Made by a program: the position numbers and the translations under genes. This document shows, piece after piece, positions 24,591 through 35,546 of a stretch of DNA of 64,000 nucleotides. Below the pieces are notes generated by a model. The model had not been told where the DNA came from, ran no database searches, and worked only from the letters and a program-made list of their open reading frames with translations. The stretch's first letter is position 1; every line of letters begins with the position of its first letter. The DNA is from Sphagnum compactum (taxonomy: Eukaryota; Bryophyta; Sphagnopsida; Sphagnales), in contig OZ234499.1 in assembly GCA_965153455.1 (NCBI GenBank), forward strand, positions 4,385,577 to 4,449,576, read 5' to 3'.

Positions 24591-24880
24591 AGTCTTAAGG
24601 TGCATTTGCACTTGGTGTTAGGGACTTTAGGGTTGAGTCCCCTAACACCATGCTAGCTATTTAGGATTAATCCTAGTAACCATGAAAATTTTCTGTTAAA
24701 TTAATATTCACTTAATGTTAAGCTATCACCCATTTATCATTGGGTGCCACTTAGGATGCCACCTAGATTTTCATTTAACACTGACTCAACATCAAGTGTG
24801 AATGCACCATTAAATGACTAGTATGGTGTTCAGGGACTCAACACTAGAGTCCCTAACACCAAGTGTGAACAGACTTTAAG
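24591..24880. mobile_element. Inverted-repeat element with arms of about 65 bp
   Basis: The left arm (24591-24658) contains CACTTGGTGTTAGGGACT. The right arm (24817-24880) contains its complement, AGTCCCTAACACCAAGTG. The arms match over about 65 bases with several mismatches. A second, shorter inverted match to GGTGCATTTGCACTTG lies at 24790-24813, so either a nested or a partly duplicated terminus is present. No coding capacity. Confidence 0.7.
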
Positions 24881-26410
24881 TCCCTCTTTGTGGATGATTT
24901 GCCAGTTCCACCTACCTCAAAAATTACATCCTGGTGAAAAGGTGACGGAACCCACAGGCAACCCCCCCCCCCCCATCCATCACTTCGACAACTGTGTGCA
25001 GTGATGCAAGCCGAGCGTCGAACCTGACAAAATAAGTAACGTCGCACTGATGTCATAACAAACATCCCTCTCTTTGAAATTGTTACATGTGTTTTTTTTT
25101 TCAAGTTTTTCTTCCAGAAATGTTTTTTTTTAAAAATAAATAAATTACATCTTCTTCTTCAATCTCTCGTGCTTCAAGACCTACATGTCCTTTTCATTTT
25201 TAAAATTATTTTTAAATTTAAAAAAAAAAATTTCATCAATTTTGTGAGCTAGGTGGTGCACTCGAGGTCATACTAGGAAAGTAGAAAAGTTTTAGAATCT
25301 CGCTTTGTTTGGGCGACCTTCCTTCCGAGTCAAAATTTTTTTTCCCTCAAAATATGGCAACTTTGGTGTTTTCTTTTCCAAAAGAAATCATTTGTACCTT
25401 TTACACTGGATTTAAAAATAAAATAAAATGGGGTTGCCACAGTGTGAGATTTCACCCCCAACATAAAAATTACTTAAAGTTAATTTCAAACATTAAATTT
25501 ATGAAAATAGAAAAACAAAAAGAAAAAACCTTAACTTAAGATTCTGGGTCTACTGAGGTAAAAATCCCAAAATCCATTTAAATTATTTTTACGTATTACA
25601 AATATCCCATGCTTAGACTAAATCAAGGTCTCCAAGTTCAAATCTAACAATTTTTTGGGGCTTAATATGGCCACCCAGAGGTGTCACCAATAAAGCTGAA
25701 GGTACCAAAGTGGGTGCTGATTTACCCTAGTACTCACCCGTGCAAGAAAGGGTATTAACCCAGGTTTTAGATGGTTTTCAGTCACCAAATTTTTTATAAA
25801 ATAAAATAAAATAATTGCCAGCTTCCTACATTTGGTTCCAGTAGGTTGCCAAAGATATAGAAAGATGCTTAAAATTTTCAACTTCCATATCTCCTTTATT
25901 ACACTCAAGTTATTAAAGATATCCGTAAAGTCATGCCAAGTTGGGCCTGAGTTGCACCCCTCATTTGATGCTTCATACCCACTTGACTGTTGTCCGCAAA
26001 GTTTCAGCCCTCTGTTGAGCTCCGTTTCAGCCTAGTGTATTTTTTGTCACTGTTATTTGAAATCTTGTCCCATATGTGACCAAACACTGGGTTCCGGTGT
26101 GGATTACTACTGGAAGAGAGGTTTGGTGGTGAAAGGAGGTCCAAAGACAGGGTGAAGACAAGGTGACTTTACGGATAACTCTACTATGTAATGCGTTTAG
26201 TAAAGCAGGAGGGTAAGCTCTGTAGCACACAGGGTGATTTAAGAAGACCTGAAGGGTTTTATTTATATATCATCCCATCTCCAATTTGGTTTCGGTGATG
26301 TGATATTACAAGGTGGCTGGACTGGGAAGGACCCTACCAATAACAATTAGGCCTCTGCGGAGTCAAATGTGGGCAATGGGATTCAATGATAATTAGTACA
26401 AGGCGGCTTG
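24881..26410. other. Gene-free sequence
   Basis: A C tract lies at about 24961-24974. Several A/T homopolymers and repeat fragments are present (see 20168-21134). No frame has recognisable content. Confidence 0.45.
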
Positions 26411-26412
26411 AA

Positions 26413-26985
26413 GGACATGCAATTCGTATACACAATTTGCACTTTGTTATGTCATGCATATGCTCATCACAAGTTAGGGCTAACATGTAAGCGGCTTTTG
26501 GTTGTTTCATGAGGTGCATTACAAACAAACAACCGGTTGTTGCAAGAAATTGAAACATACAAACTCCCATAAATCATTCCATCCATTTCTAGGCCAATTA
26601 AGTAAAGACATCTTCATGAGGTGAATTCAAAAAAGGAAGGACATGCAATTCATACACACAACTTGCACGTTGTTATGTCATGCATATGCTGATCACAAGT
26701 TAGGGCTAACATGTAAGCGGCTTTTGGTTGTTTCATGAGGTGCATTACAAACAAACAACCGGTCATGCAATTCATATACACAACTTGCACGTTGTTATGT
26801 CATGCATATGCTGATCACAAGTTAGGGCTAACATGTAAGCGGCTTTTGGTTGTTTCATGAGGTGCATTACAAACAAACAACCGGTCGTTGCAAGAAATTG
26901 AAACATACAAACTCCCATAAATCATTCCATCCATTTCGAGGCCAATAAAGTAAAGACCTCTTCATGCGGTGAATTCAAAGGAAGG
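26413..26985. repeat. Three tandem copies of a repeat of up to about 226 bp
   Basis: Copies begin at 26413, 26639 and about 26763, each with ACATGCAATTC/TCATGCAATTC followed by GTTATGTCATGCATATGCT and a shared tail. The middle copy is shortened to about 124 bp. Copies 2 and 3 are nearly identical, which suggests recent unequal exchange. Confidence 0.85.
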
Positions 26986-27177
26986 GAGCTTGGTGTTGGA
27001 GAGGGTTGAAAATTTGAACATCCATCGGTTCAAATTTAATTTGGAATTGATTGATGTACAAGCAATGCATTTAACAATTATGGTTTAACCCAACTCACAT
27101 AGGTCATTGTTAGTCATGAAGATAGAAATTTTGGGTACCCACCATCAATCATGGGTTGATATTGGGTCAAGGTGAAC

Positions 27178-27430
27178 ATGGGTGACGAATACCACTACGA
27201 CTACAAATGTATTATTAGTTGGGGGCAAAAATGGGTGAAGGACATCGTTACAAGAACAAATGTAGCATTAGTTGGGGGCCAAAATGGGTGACGAACATCA
27301 TTATGAAAACAAACCTACTATTATTTGGGGGCAAAAATGGGTGATAAACATCGTTATGAAAGCAAACGAACTATTATTTGGGGGCAAAAATGGGTGATGA
27401 ACACCGTTACATACACAAAAGTACTACGTG
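27178..27430. repeat. 53-bp minisatellite
   Basis: The word ATGGGTGA recurs at 27178, 27231, 27284, 27337 and 27390, exactly 53 bases apart each time, with TTGGGGGCAAAAATGGGTG as the best-kept part. The period is not a multiple of three, so this is not a protein repeat. Confidence 0.9.
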
Positions 27431-28349
27431 GCCAATGAGGTGACGAAGGATGCACCCAAGAGGTGAAGGTTTTTTTTCTTTTTCCCCCTTTTGAGGATGG
27501 GGGGAGGTGATCGATCACATTGCACATGGGGTTTGTAGTAAACCCTTGAGGTTGTAAATCCACACCTACAAGTTCCCAATGTGCTCTTCGTAGAGTTTTG
27601 AGCAATGACTTTGATGAACTAAGAAAGCAAGTCCATCACCAACCCACCAACCCCTTTAAAGGAAAAAAATAAAAAATAAAAATATATAGAGTAGATTGAC
27701 CATTTTGGCTTTGAATTTTTTTGGTTGTTAGCCTTCTTCTTACACAATAGCTTGTGCCACTGCCATCAATTATTATTCTTTAAGCACATGGGGGAACTAA
27801 CAACTGACATACTCATGACATCACCAAATACAAAGGAAAATGTTAGTTATTGTTCCCGATGGTTGGGTCGGGTTGCATTGGGTTGGGGTCTACGACTCCA
27901 AACGTAATGGTCGGGTTAGGTTGCGTTGGGTTGGGGCTCTAAGAGTCCGAACATGAGGGGGGGCTTAGGGGCTTAGGTTGCATCGGGCCGGGGGTGTACA
28001 AGTCCAAATGTAATGTGACGTTGTTATCGAAACTGGGCAAACAATTGTAAAAAACAAAGGCAAAGTTAAATTTGTGGACTAGAAAGTTTTCTATTCCCCT
28101 CCTTTGGAGAAAAGAGAGAAAAAGGTTTACAATGATAACATAAAGAATTCAACTTTTGGTGGGGTGCGGAGAGGAAACAAGGGGGCTCCTCTCCCCCTCC
28201 CCACCCCCCCTTTAGAAAGACAACATAGTATGTACCTTGGCAGCTTCGACACTAATTATATTATTTGTTTAAAATTTGAAAAAAATACTTTTTTTTTTCC
28301 AAAGAACAGAATTTAGTGAAGGAAAATAGAAAATAAACTAATCTATTGG

Positions 28350-28490
28350 AAAATTCAATTAATTTTGGACACCAAATCTTCAAATTCAATTAATTTTGGA
28401 CACCAAATCTTCAAATTCAATTAATTTTTGACACCAAATCTTCAAATTCAATTAATTTTTGACACCAAATCTTCAAATTTAATTAATTAT
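28350..28490. repeat. 31-bp tandem repeat, four and a half copies
   Basis: Copies begin at 28350, 28381, 28412, 28443 and 28474. Each reads CAAATTCAATTAATTTT followed by a GACACCAAATCTT-type end, with only one or two changes. Confidence 0.95.
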
Positions 28491-28684
28491 ATTCAACATT
28501 CACGTGTTGAAGTGGCACCTTGTACTATGGTAATCAAAGTGTACTAGTACAACTGCTGATCGCATTTCCAGTCATTCATTTTCACCACGTTCTATTAGAC
28601 GGACCCAGAAAATCCATGAGTGTGGATGGATTCTCTCTCTATTCTTTTTTTAATTCATAGAGCGATAGCTAGCTGATAAAATCT

Positions 28685-28822
28685 ACAACTCCGATAATAA
28701 TTTCTTATTAAATCTCTTTTAGATACTCGACCGAAAGAAGACCAATTGAATCACAACTCCGATAATAATAATTTCTTATTGAACGTCTTTAGATACTCGA
28801 CCGAAAGAACACCAATTGAATC
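28685..28822. repeat. 68-bp tandem duplication
   Basis: ACAACTCCGATAATAA to CCAATTGAATC occurs twice, at 28685 and 28753, with small differences including an extra AAT. Confidence 0.9.
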
Positions 28823-29600
28823 ATGGCCAAATTCGAAGGATGAGTTTACACATGTTCACAAATAATCGGCCCAAATGTCAATAAGCAAACATTTTTTTTC
28901 ATGTTTTGCTGTTATAATTGGTCCGTTTTCATACACAATTTTGTTGGTTGGTCGTTGATACACACACACACACACACACACATGTATATATAAATAAGTA
29001 TTTCTTTTGGTTTAGGAATGAAGAAATTGGTGTCAAATTTTATGCAACTTATGTGGCTTTTTTGGATTTTTTTTTTTTTTTTTCCCTTGGTCTAAATCCC
29101 AATGTTATCGGGCCTAAATTGATAGGATTTGATTTGCTCATTTTGGGATTTTTCTTGGTCTTATTAATCAAGTGTCTAAAGTGGTCCCTAGTAGGTAGTA
29201 TGGACATAAGAGCTTCGCTTCTTACTTACTTAGCCCACCTATAAAGCTTGATATTTTCTATGATTCTATGATTCTCTTCAAGTTATGTTTCTTGCATTTT
29301 TTTTAATTTTTAATTTTTTTTCCCAACCACCCCACTTGACTCCTAAGAGAGAGAAAACAAGGGGGGAAAAAAAAAAGGAAAAAAATTGGTAATAAAGTTC
29401 AGCCATACACACAACGTGGCCGACCTATGACATTAGGCAATAACATACAATTATTTTTATGGGTAAAGACGTTTGTTCGATACTTCTATACACTACTTTT
29501 GCATCGGGTAGGATGATTGCTACCGAGTTGTTGTGTCACGGTGACAAAAAAGTGCAAGTTGGTGTACTTCTTCAAAGAAACCATGGCAGGGGAGGGGGGT

Positions 29601-29619
29601 GGGGGGGGGGGGGGGGGGG
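29601..29619. repeat. Poly-G tract (19 G)
   Basis: Nineteen consecutive G on the + strand, just before the 98-bp tandem duplication. Similar tracts occur at 14961-14981 and 30891-30912. Confidence 0.95.
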
Positions 29620-29630
29620 TGTTTCGTCGC

Positions 29631-29826
29631 ATGTCGCTTTGTTAAATTGCCAAAAATTTCGCAAAAGCAATTTACCTTTCCGACCCCAAATGGCAAGTGC
29701 CTTAGATCACAAATGGTACCTATGGTGCATGTCGCTTTGTTAAATTGCCAAAAATTTCGCAAAAGCAATTTACCTTTCCGACCCCAAATGGCAAGTGCCT
29801 TAGATCACAAATGGTACCTATGGTGC
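29631..29826. repeat. Perfect 98-bp tandem duplication
   Basis: 29631-29728 and 29729-29826 read identically. Looser related blocks with CACACACA words and AATTTCC endings follow to about 29990. No mismatch was seen between the two copies, so the duplication is young or an assembly effect. Confidence 0.93.
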
Positions 29827-30890
29827 GTGCACACGCATGTACGGAGGGGGTTGGGGAACTATATTTTGTAATTTCCGATCTTTGGTGCATTCACACACAC
29901 ACACGTATCTATGGAGGCAAATTAAGTTTTTATAATTTCCTACCTTTTGGTGAACTCATTCGCACACATAGAGGGAAATTAATTTCCTTTCGTGTGTGTG
30001 TTAGGACTCGGCCGGACCCATCAAGCTTTACACCCAATAAGGTCCCAAGGGATATTGGGCACTCCCCAAATTTGGGCCCATTCTCAGCTCTCACCCTGAG
30101 CAATGAGCCCTTATTTGAGGAATCCCCGGTCCCTTAGGCCCCCGTCCCTTGGGCCTTACCTAGCACACAGTGGCTCAATGCATAACATCTTTGCCCCTTT
30201 TTACCGCAAGTTCAAAATTAAAACAAGAAATGTTCCATGAAGTCCCCCCTCCCTCTCCCCCATAAGACTTTGAAGATGCCTAATTAATTATTGCACTCAA
30301 AAAAATTGTTATATAAATTCATTAAGAATTTAAGCCCATTTTTAATAACCATTGAAGGTGAATTTGAATGCTCGGTTACAAATCTCATCCAATCCATGGA
30401 TGGATGAATGCCCAATATCCCTTGGAATTACTCATTCAAATGCATCCATGAATTGAATTACAAATCCATCCATGGGGTCCTTATTTTACACACTTACAGG
30501 CAAAAAGTAAACTTTAAACACCCTAAACTTTAAATTATTGACTTTTTATTTAGTTATTTATTTATTTATTTTCCCTTCATCTTTTTGTTTCATTTCTTTC
30601 CATTCTATTTACCTATATATCACTTGCCGCCTCAGGCAATATTTTCCCCCATTTCTAATTATTACACTCAATAAATTTGTTAGATAAATTAATAATTATT
30701 CCTAGATAAAATCACAAAAAAATAGGATATATTTTCCCCATTTTACAATTATTTTCTACATATTCAAAGCTTGATTTAGAAATTTGGTCCAATTTTCTCA
30801 TCCATGAATGAGATTACAAATCCAACCGTTGATTCAAAAAATTTACACATTTACAAGAGAAGGGTATTATAAACTTTCAAAGTATGTTTT

Positions 30891-30912
30891 GGGGGGGGGG
30901 GGGGGGGGGGGG
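30891..30912. repeat. Poly-G tract (22 G)
   Basis: An uninterrupted run of 22 G in AT-rich DNA. It could form a G-quadruplex or be prone to length errors in sequencing. Confidence 0.95.
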
Positions 30913-31530
30913 TAAATTTATTTTATTTCCTCCTTTCATCTTTTTCTTTTTCTTCTCAATTTCTTTCCATTTTATCTAGGTACCTATATAGCACCTGCCT
31001 ATTCTTCAATCATCTTTCCGTATAGGTCTGCGCAGCACGTGGAGAATTACATTGATTTTTTTACATTAGTAAAAAAGAAGAAGAGAAAATAAAAGCATTT
31101 GGAGAAAATAAAATAATATTTTTTGGGTCATTTATAAACAAGTTTTGTCTTTTAAAATAAAATAAAATTTAGAAATGTATTAATTTTTTATTAATAAATA
31201 AATGTAATCAAGAGACCCATTTTTGTATAGTTTTAGTATCAAAATAAAGAGCAAAAAGAAAACCTTGTGTGCCTCATGAAAGATTTGATTTTTTGGAAAA
31301 TATCCCAGTGACAAATGGTCCTCTGACAATGAAGGAAAAGGGCCAAAAAAAAAAAAAAAGAAAAAAAAGAAAAGGGACTACTGCATTAGTATTGAATTCA
31401 ACCAAGAGCTAAATTGTGCTCAATATTGCAATAAATAAATAAATAAAATACAAATTTGGACTCAACAATTAAGGGGAGTATTCTTCCAATAAATAAATGG
31501 ATGAAATTTCGCTTTTTGCGCGTGTTTCGA
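30913..31530. other. AT-rich sequence upstream of the F-box gene, no gene seen
   Basis: Poly-A and A/T-rich tracts dominate. No coding sequence or defined promoter element is recognised. Confidence 0.4.
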
Positions 31531-31539
31531 ATATTTACG

Positions 31540-32459
31540 CGTGCAACTAAATTACTTAGTTACTAGTGACTCGTAGTCGTACGCGTACTCGACGACCGTC
31601 GTCGTCGTCGTCGTCGCCGCCGTGGTGCTGGTGGTGATGCTGGTGGTGGTTGGAATTTCGCGTGTGCGAGGAACGAGACTAAGAAGAGATCGCGTGAGTG
31701 ATGTCGTTTTAAAGACAACATCGACAACTTGAGTGGCAAGCAGCAGGATCGATTGTTGTTGTCGTAGTTTTTGTTTTTTGTTTTTTTTTCCTTTTTTTAG
31801 GGGGGGGGGTGTGAGTCGGTTTTCTCGGTTGCTCTTTGTGTCGTCGTTGTGGTAGTGTTTTGCCTTGTGTGCTTGATTCTTCTTCTTCTTCTTCTTCTTC
31901 TTCCCTTGTACAAGTTTGAAATCGGAAGGGGGTTTCTGAAGGAGAAAACCGTTCGCTGCTTTTTGTTTGGTAGCTCTCTTCTTCTGAGTGTATTTGTGTG
32001 TGTGTGTGTCTATGTTTTTTTTGGGTGGGTTTGGGGAGTGTGTGGGTGCTATCTGGGTTTTTGCACCTTGTGGGATTTGGAGTCGACGAGGAAGGTTTGG
32101 GATGAGTCGTTACCGTGTTCGCTGGAGACTGTAGAGATGACCACAGGGTGGCGGATGGGGCGGCAGAGGAGGAGGAGCTCCAGAGGCTGCGAATGGGAAG
32201 AAGCAGGTTTTGATGATTGCAGCAGCAGCAGCAGCTTTGAGATGCATTATCGATGAGAGGATATAACAGATGGTATGGAAATGGTTATCATAGTACTAGG
32301 TACATAGAAGTAAGCAGCCATGGTGTTTGTGGCACCAGCTACAACTACCCAATGTGGTTCCTAAATTGAGAAACGAGTTTTCCTGAAACAAGAAAAGCAA
32401 AGAGAAGGACGAGGACGAGGACGAGGACGTTGAGGGGAGGAGAAGGGAGCACAGACAGA
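31540..32459 (+). promoter_or_regulatory. Promoter and 5' leader region of the F-box gene
   Basis: Composition changes abruptly from AT-rich to CpG-containing sequence near 31540, with a GTACGCGTAC palindrome, a GTC repeat (about 31600-31618) and a CTT run (31878-31902), typical of plant 5' leaders. An upstream open frame at 31849-32256 encodes a hydrophobic, low-complexity peptide and is probably leader sequence. The transcription start and any leader intron cannot be placed from sequence alone. Confidence 0.45.
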
Positions 32460-35400
32460 ATGGGTTCTTTGGGAAAATCACAGAGATGTTGCAGTGTCGA
32501 CAGTCCTCTCAGCGGCAACATTCTAGCATGTCCAGAGGAGATTTGGGAGATGATTTTCTGTTTCGTACAACGAGCAGCGGATCGGAATGCAATTTCGCAG
32601 GTATGCAAGCAGTTCTACACCTTGGAAGCACGCACGCGAGAGAAGGTGCTCATCTCCAGTTGCTACGCCATCAAGCCCACATCCGTAGCCGACAGGTTTC
32701 CGAATGCCATCGCCTTCTCCCTGAAAGGCAAGCCGCGAGTTGTGGACTTTTCTCTCATCCCGGATGCACAGAAGTGGGGTGCATATGCCACTCCCTGGGT
32801 GGATTTGTTTGCTCAACGCTACCCTTCTTTGTCACAGCTCAGGCTCAAGAGGATGTCCATCTCTGATGCTGACATCCAAACTCTGGCCCAAGGATGTGGG
32901 AAGAGTCTGCAAATCCTGGAATTGGAGAAGTGCAGTGGTTTCAGTACCATGGGGCTTCAAAGCATTGCCCAAGCTTGCAGGTAACACACATACCCAAATC
33001 CCCCCTTTTTCACAAAACGAACAACTACCCACATGAAGATTTTGCACAACCCAGTCAGTTTTGGAGTTTGCAGGGAGTTGAGGGTTTTGAGCTTTGTGAT
33101 GTTTGCAGGAAGTTGCGGGTTTTGAGCTTTGCAGAGTCAGAGGTGCAGCAGCAGGAGGATGGGGTATCATCCCATTGGCTGACGATGCTTGCAGAGACAG
33201 CAAGATCACTCCAGGTTCTGGACATGCCGCTCGTTGAAATTGATGATGAGGACATGAGGGTTTTGTTCAACCTGGCTACGCGCTGTCACACACTTCGCAT
33301 CTGCGAGTCCATGAAAATAGACCAAACCTTGCCCTTTCTAAAGGCTTGTAGTACAACTAATGTGTGCAGCTTGGGAATTGGGTATGTACATGCTCTCTTC
33401 CTTCCTTGTTTGTGCATCTTTAGTATTATTATTATACACACATGAACAAAACTTCTCTGCTATTCTTTTGTGCTTGTGTTTAGTGATTTTATTTTTTCTT
33501 TGTGGGTCTTTTTGTCATTTAACAACATCCTGTGTTTGCAGACTTCACTCATCGAATGTGCAAACTCGTGAAGGAATAGCATCTGCCATTAGTAGCTGCA
33601 AGGGTTTAACCGAACTTTCAGGTCTGTGGGACTTGGATGAGGACTCAATGATGATGCTCATACCTATAGCTCCTCGCCTCAGAAAGCTTGACCTCACATA
33701 TGCCTCGCTAGGCGAAACACAACTCTCAACCCTGATCAGCAGCTGCACCAATCTCATCGATCTGAAGGTAAGAAATGGCTTTCATTCAGTATTGTTTTTC
33801 CAGGGAGACAAGATCGAGTTTTGTTACTGTCTTTTTCTCCCCTTCTTTTTATGTTCCAGGATTGTGGTTTGTAAATCCTCGTCTAGATTTTCAAAGTGGG
33901 TTGGTTTTGCCTTTCAAACTTTCAGGCAAGCTTGCTTCTTTACTTGTTGAATTTATTCAGAAACCTCTTTTTGTGTAGATTGTTTCTGAAGGATCTTGAT
34001 TGCCTGGTTCTTTTAAATCCTTGAGATCCTTTCAAAAACTGGTTGCTTCATAGTGGGTTGCCGTTTTGCTGAGCTCATCACTTATCTGTGTTCTCTGAAT
34101 GTCTTCTTCATCCAGGTGACAGATGTCATCGGTGATGAGGGGCTAAGAGTGGTTGGGAGGTCATGCAAGATGATGAGGAGACTGGTGGTGCTTCATAATG
34201 ATGCTGGCTTCATAACACAGCATGGACTGGTTGGTGTGGCAATTGGCTGCCATTTGCTAGAAAAGTTGATCTTCTACTCTGCTGACATGAACAGCGAAGC
34301 GATGGCCATACTTGCTCGAAGCTGCCCCAGGCTCACTGATGTCCGCCTCTGCCATGTCCAAAAATACCATGCATCTTACCCGGTGCGTTCTCTTCTTCCT
34401 GAAACTTCCCCTCTGTTCAATTGGGTGTCCTTCAACTTATTCGTACACAATATATTGGAATGTGCCACAAACATAAGAAAGCACAGCAGTGTGGAGAGGG
34501 GAACCTTTGCTGTTCTTTTTGCATTTCCAGCAGAAGTAGGGGATTCCTGACGTCTACGTGCTTGGATGGACAGCTTTGCAATTGTTTGATTTTGTCACAT
34601 GTTGTCTAATCTCTACTTTTTGACTGAGAATTTTTGGTTGTTTCGAATGTAAACTGGACAGGTAATCGAACTGGAGGGTGACAACACATTAAATGAAGGC
34701 ATTCGAGCACTACTGCAGGGGTGTCGCCAGGTTCACAGACTGGCACTTTGCTTCTGCAATAAATTTGGGTTGTCGAATGTCGTGGTCACAGAGGAAGGCA
34801 TCCGCTATATTGGTGAGTATGGTGCCAACCTTCGCATGCTCACGCTGACCAACTGTGGGAGTGGAAGTGGTGAAAGCCTCTCATACATAGCTCGTGGATG
34901 CTTGCAGCTCTGCAAGCTGGAACTTCTCCATTGTACTTTTACTGACAAAAGTGAGTCTCCTCCTACAGCTATAAAATTTGGTGGCTTGTTCTGTAGCTTG
35001 AACCACTTTGTTGTTCATTCATGTAGCGCCCTGAATTTCTGTTCTTCTAGCTCTCAGAAGTGGGTTTTGATTGTCCATTTCTAGACAATACTTGCTGGGG
35101 TACTGGAGGATAGCAAAACAGTTGTGGTAGTCTTCTTTATTTATGTTCAGAATGCTGTGTGGACAGGTATGGTGGCATTAGCACAGGGGTGTCCATTGTT
35201 GAAATATCTGTGGGTACAAGACTGCCCTGTGAGTTTGGAAGGGGTTAAAGCATTGGCCCGGCGTCCTGGCTTGCATGTTGAGGTTGTGAGAGAGACGAAG
35301 ATGGAGGGGATGACAATTCCATGGCAGATGATTGTGTATGCGTCGGCAACTACCCCACGACTGGATCGTCCTGACCACATTGACTTTGTGGATGAGTCTT

Positions 35401-35546
35401 ACAATGTGCCTGTGATCAGTGAGCAAATGCCACATTACAATAATATCACCCTACGACCACCTAAGCCTGAAGGGAGCTCACCTGATGATGAAGACTGCTT
35501 TACAGATGAGGATGAGATAACGCCAGACGATGATGACATAACCTGA
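32460..35546 (+). CDS. COI1/TIR1-family F-box LRR protein with atypical ligand pocket
   Basis: Six exons (32460-32980, 33109-33381, 33542-33767, 34116-34382, 34662-34950, 35167-35546) join in frame across GT-AG introns to give 651 aa. An F-box (residues about 23-70) is followed by leucine-rich repeats of the auxin/jasmonate receptor type; GKPR at 91-94, CSGFST at 158-163 and LWVQ at 540-543 anchor the alignment. Proteins of this family sit in SCF ubiquitin ligases and bind a hormone together with a repressor. Compared by eye with Arabidopsis COI1, R85, F89, Y386, R409 and W519 are kept (R93, F97, Y394, R417, W541). M88, R348, A384, V411, Y444, L469 and R496 become D, V, I, C, C, T and L. Asp96-Phe97 resembles TIR1 instead. 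An acidic tail (about residues 620-651) is extra. It may belong to the little-studied third clade (XFB) reported in mosses. The last junction is supported because the joined protein aligns with COI1 without a gap. Confidence 0.9.

Noticed and set aside
32486-33270. Other open frames on both strands over the F-box exons
   Set aside because: They are shadows of the real frame, with no protein family similarity.
35125-35166. Earlier acceptor (TTCAG before AATGCTG) for the last F-box exon
   Set aside because: It gives the wrong phase after exon 5. The acceptor at 35166 restores the frame and matches COI1 residue for residue.
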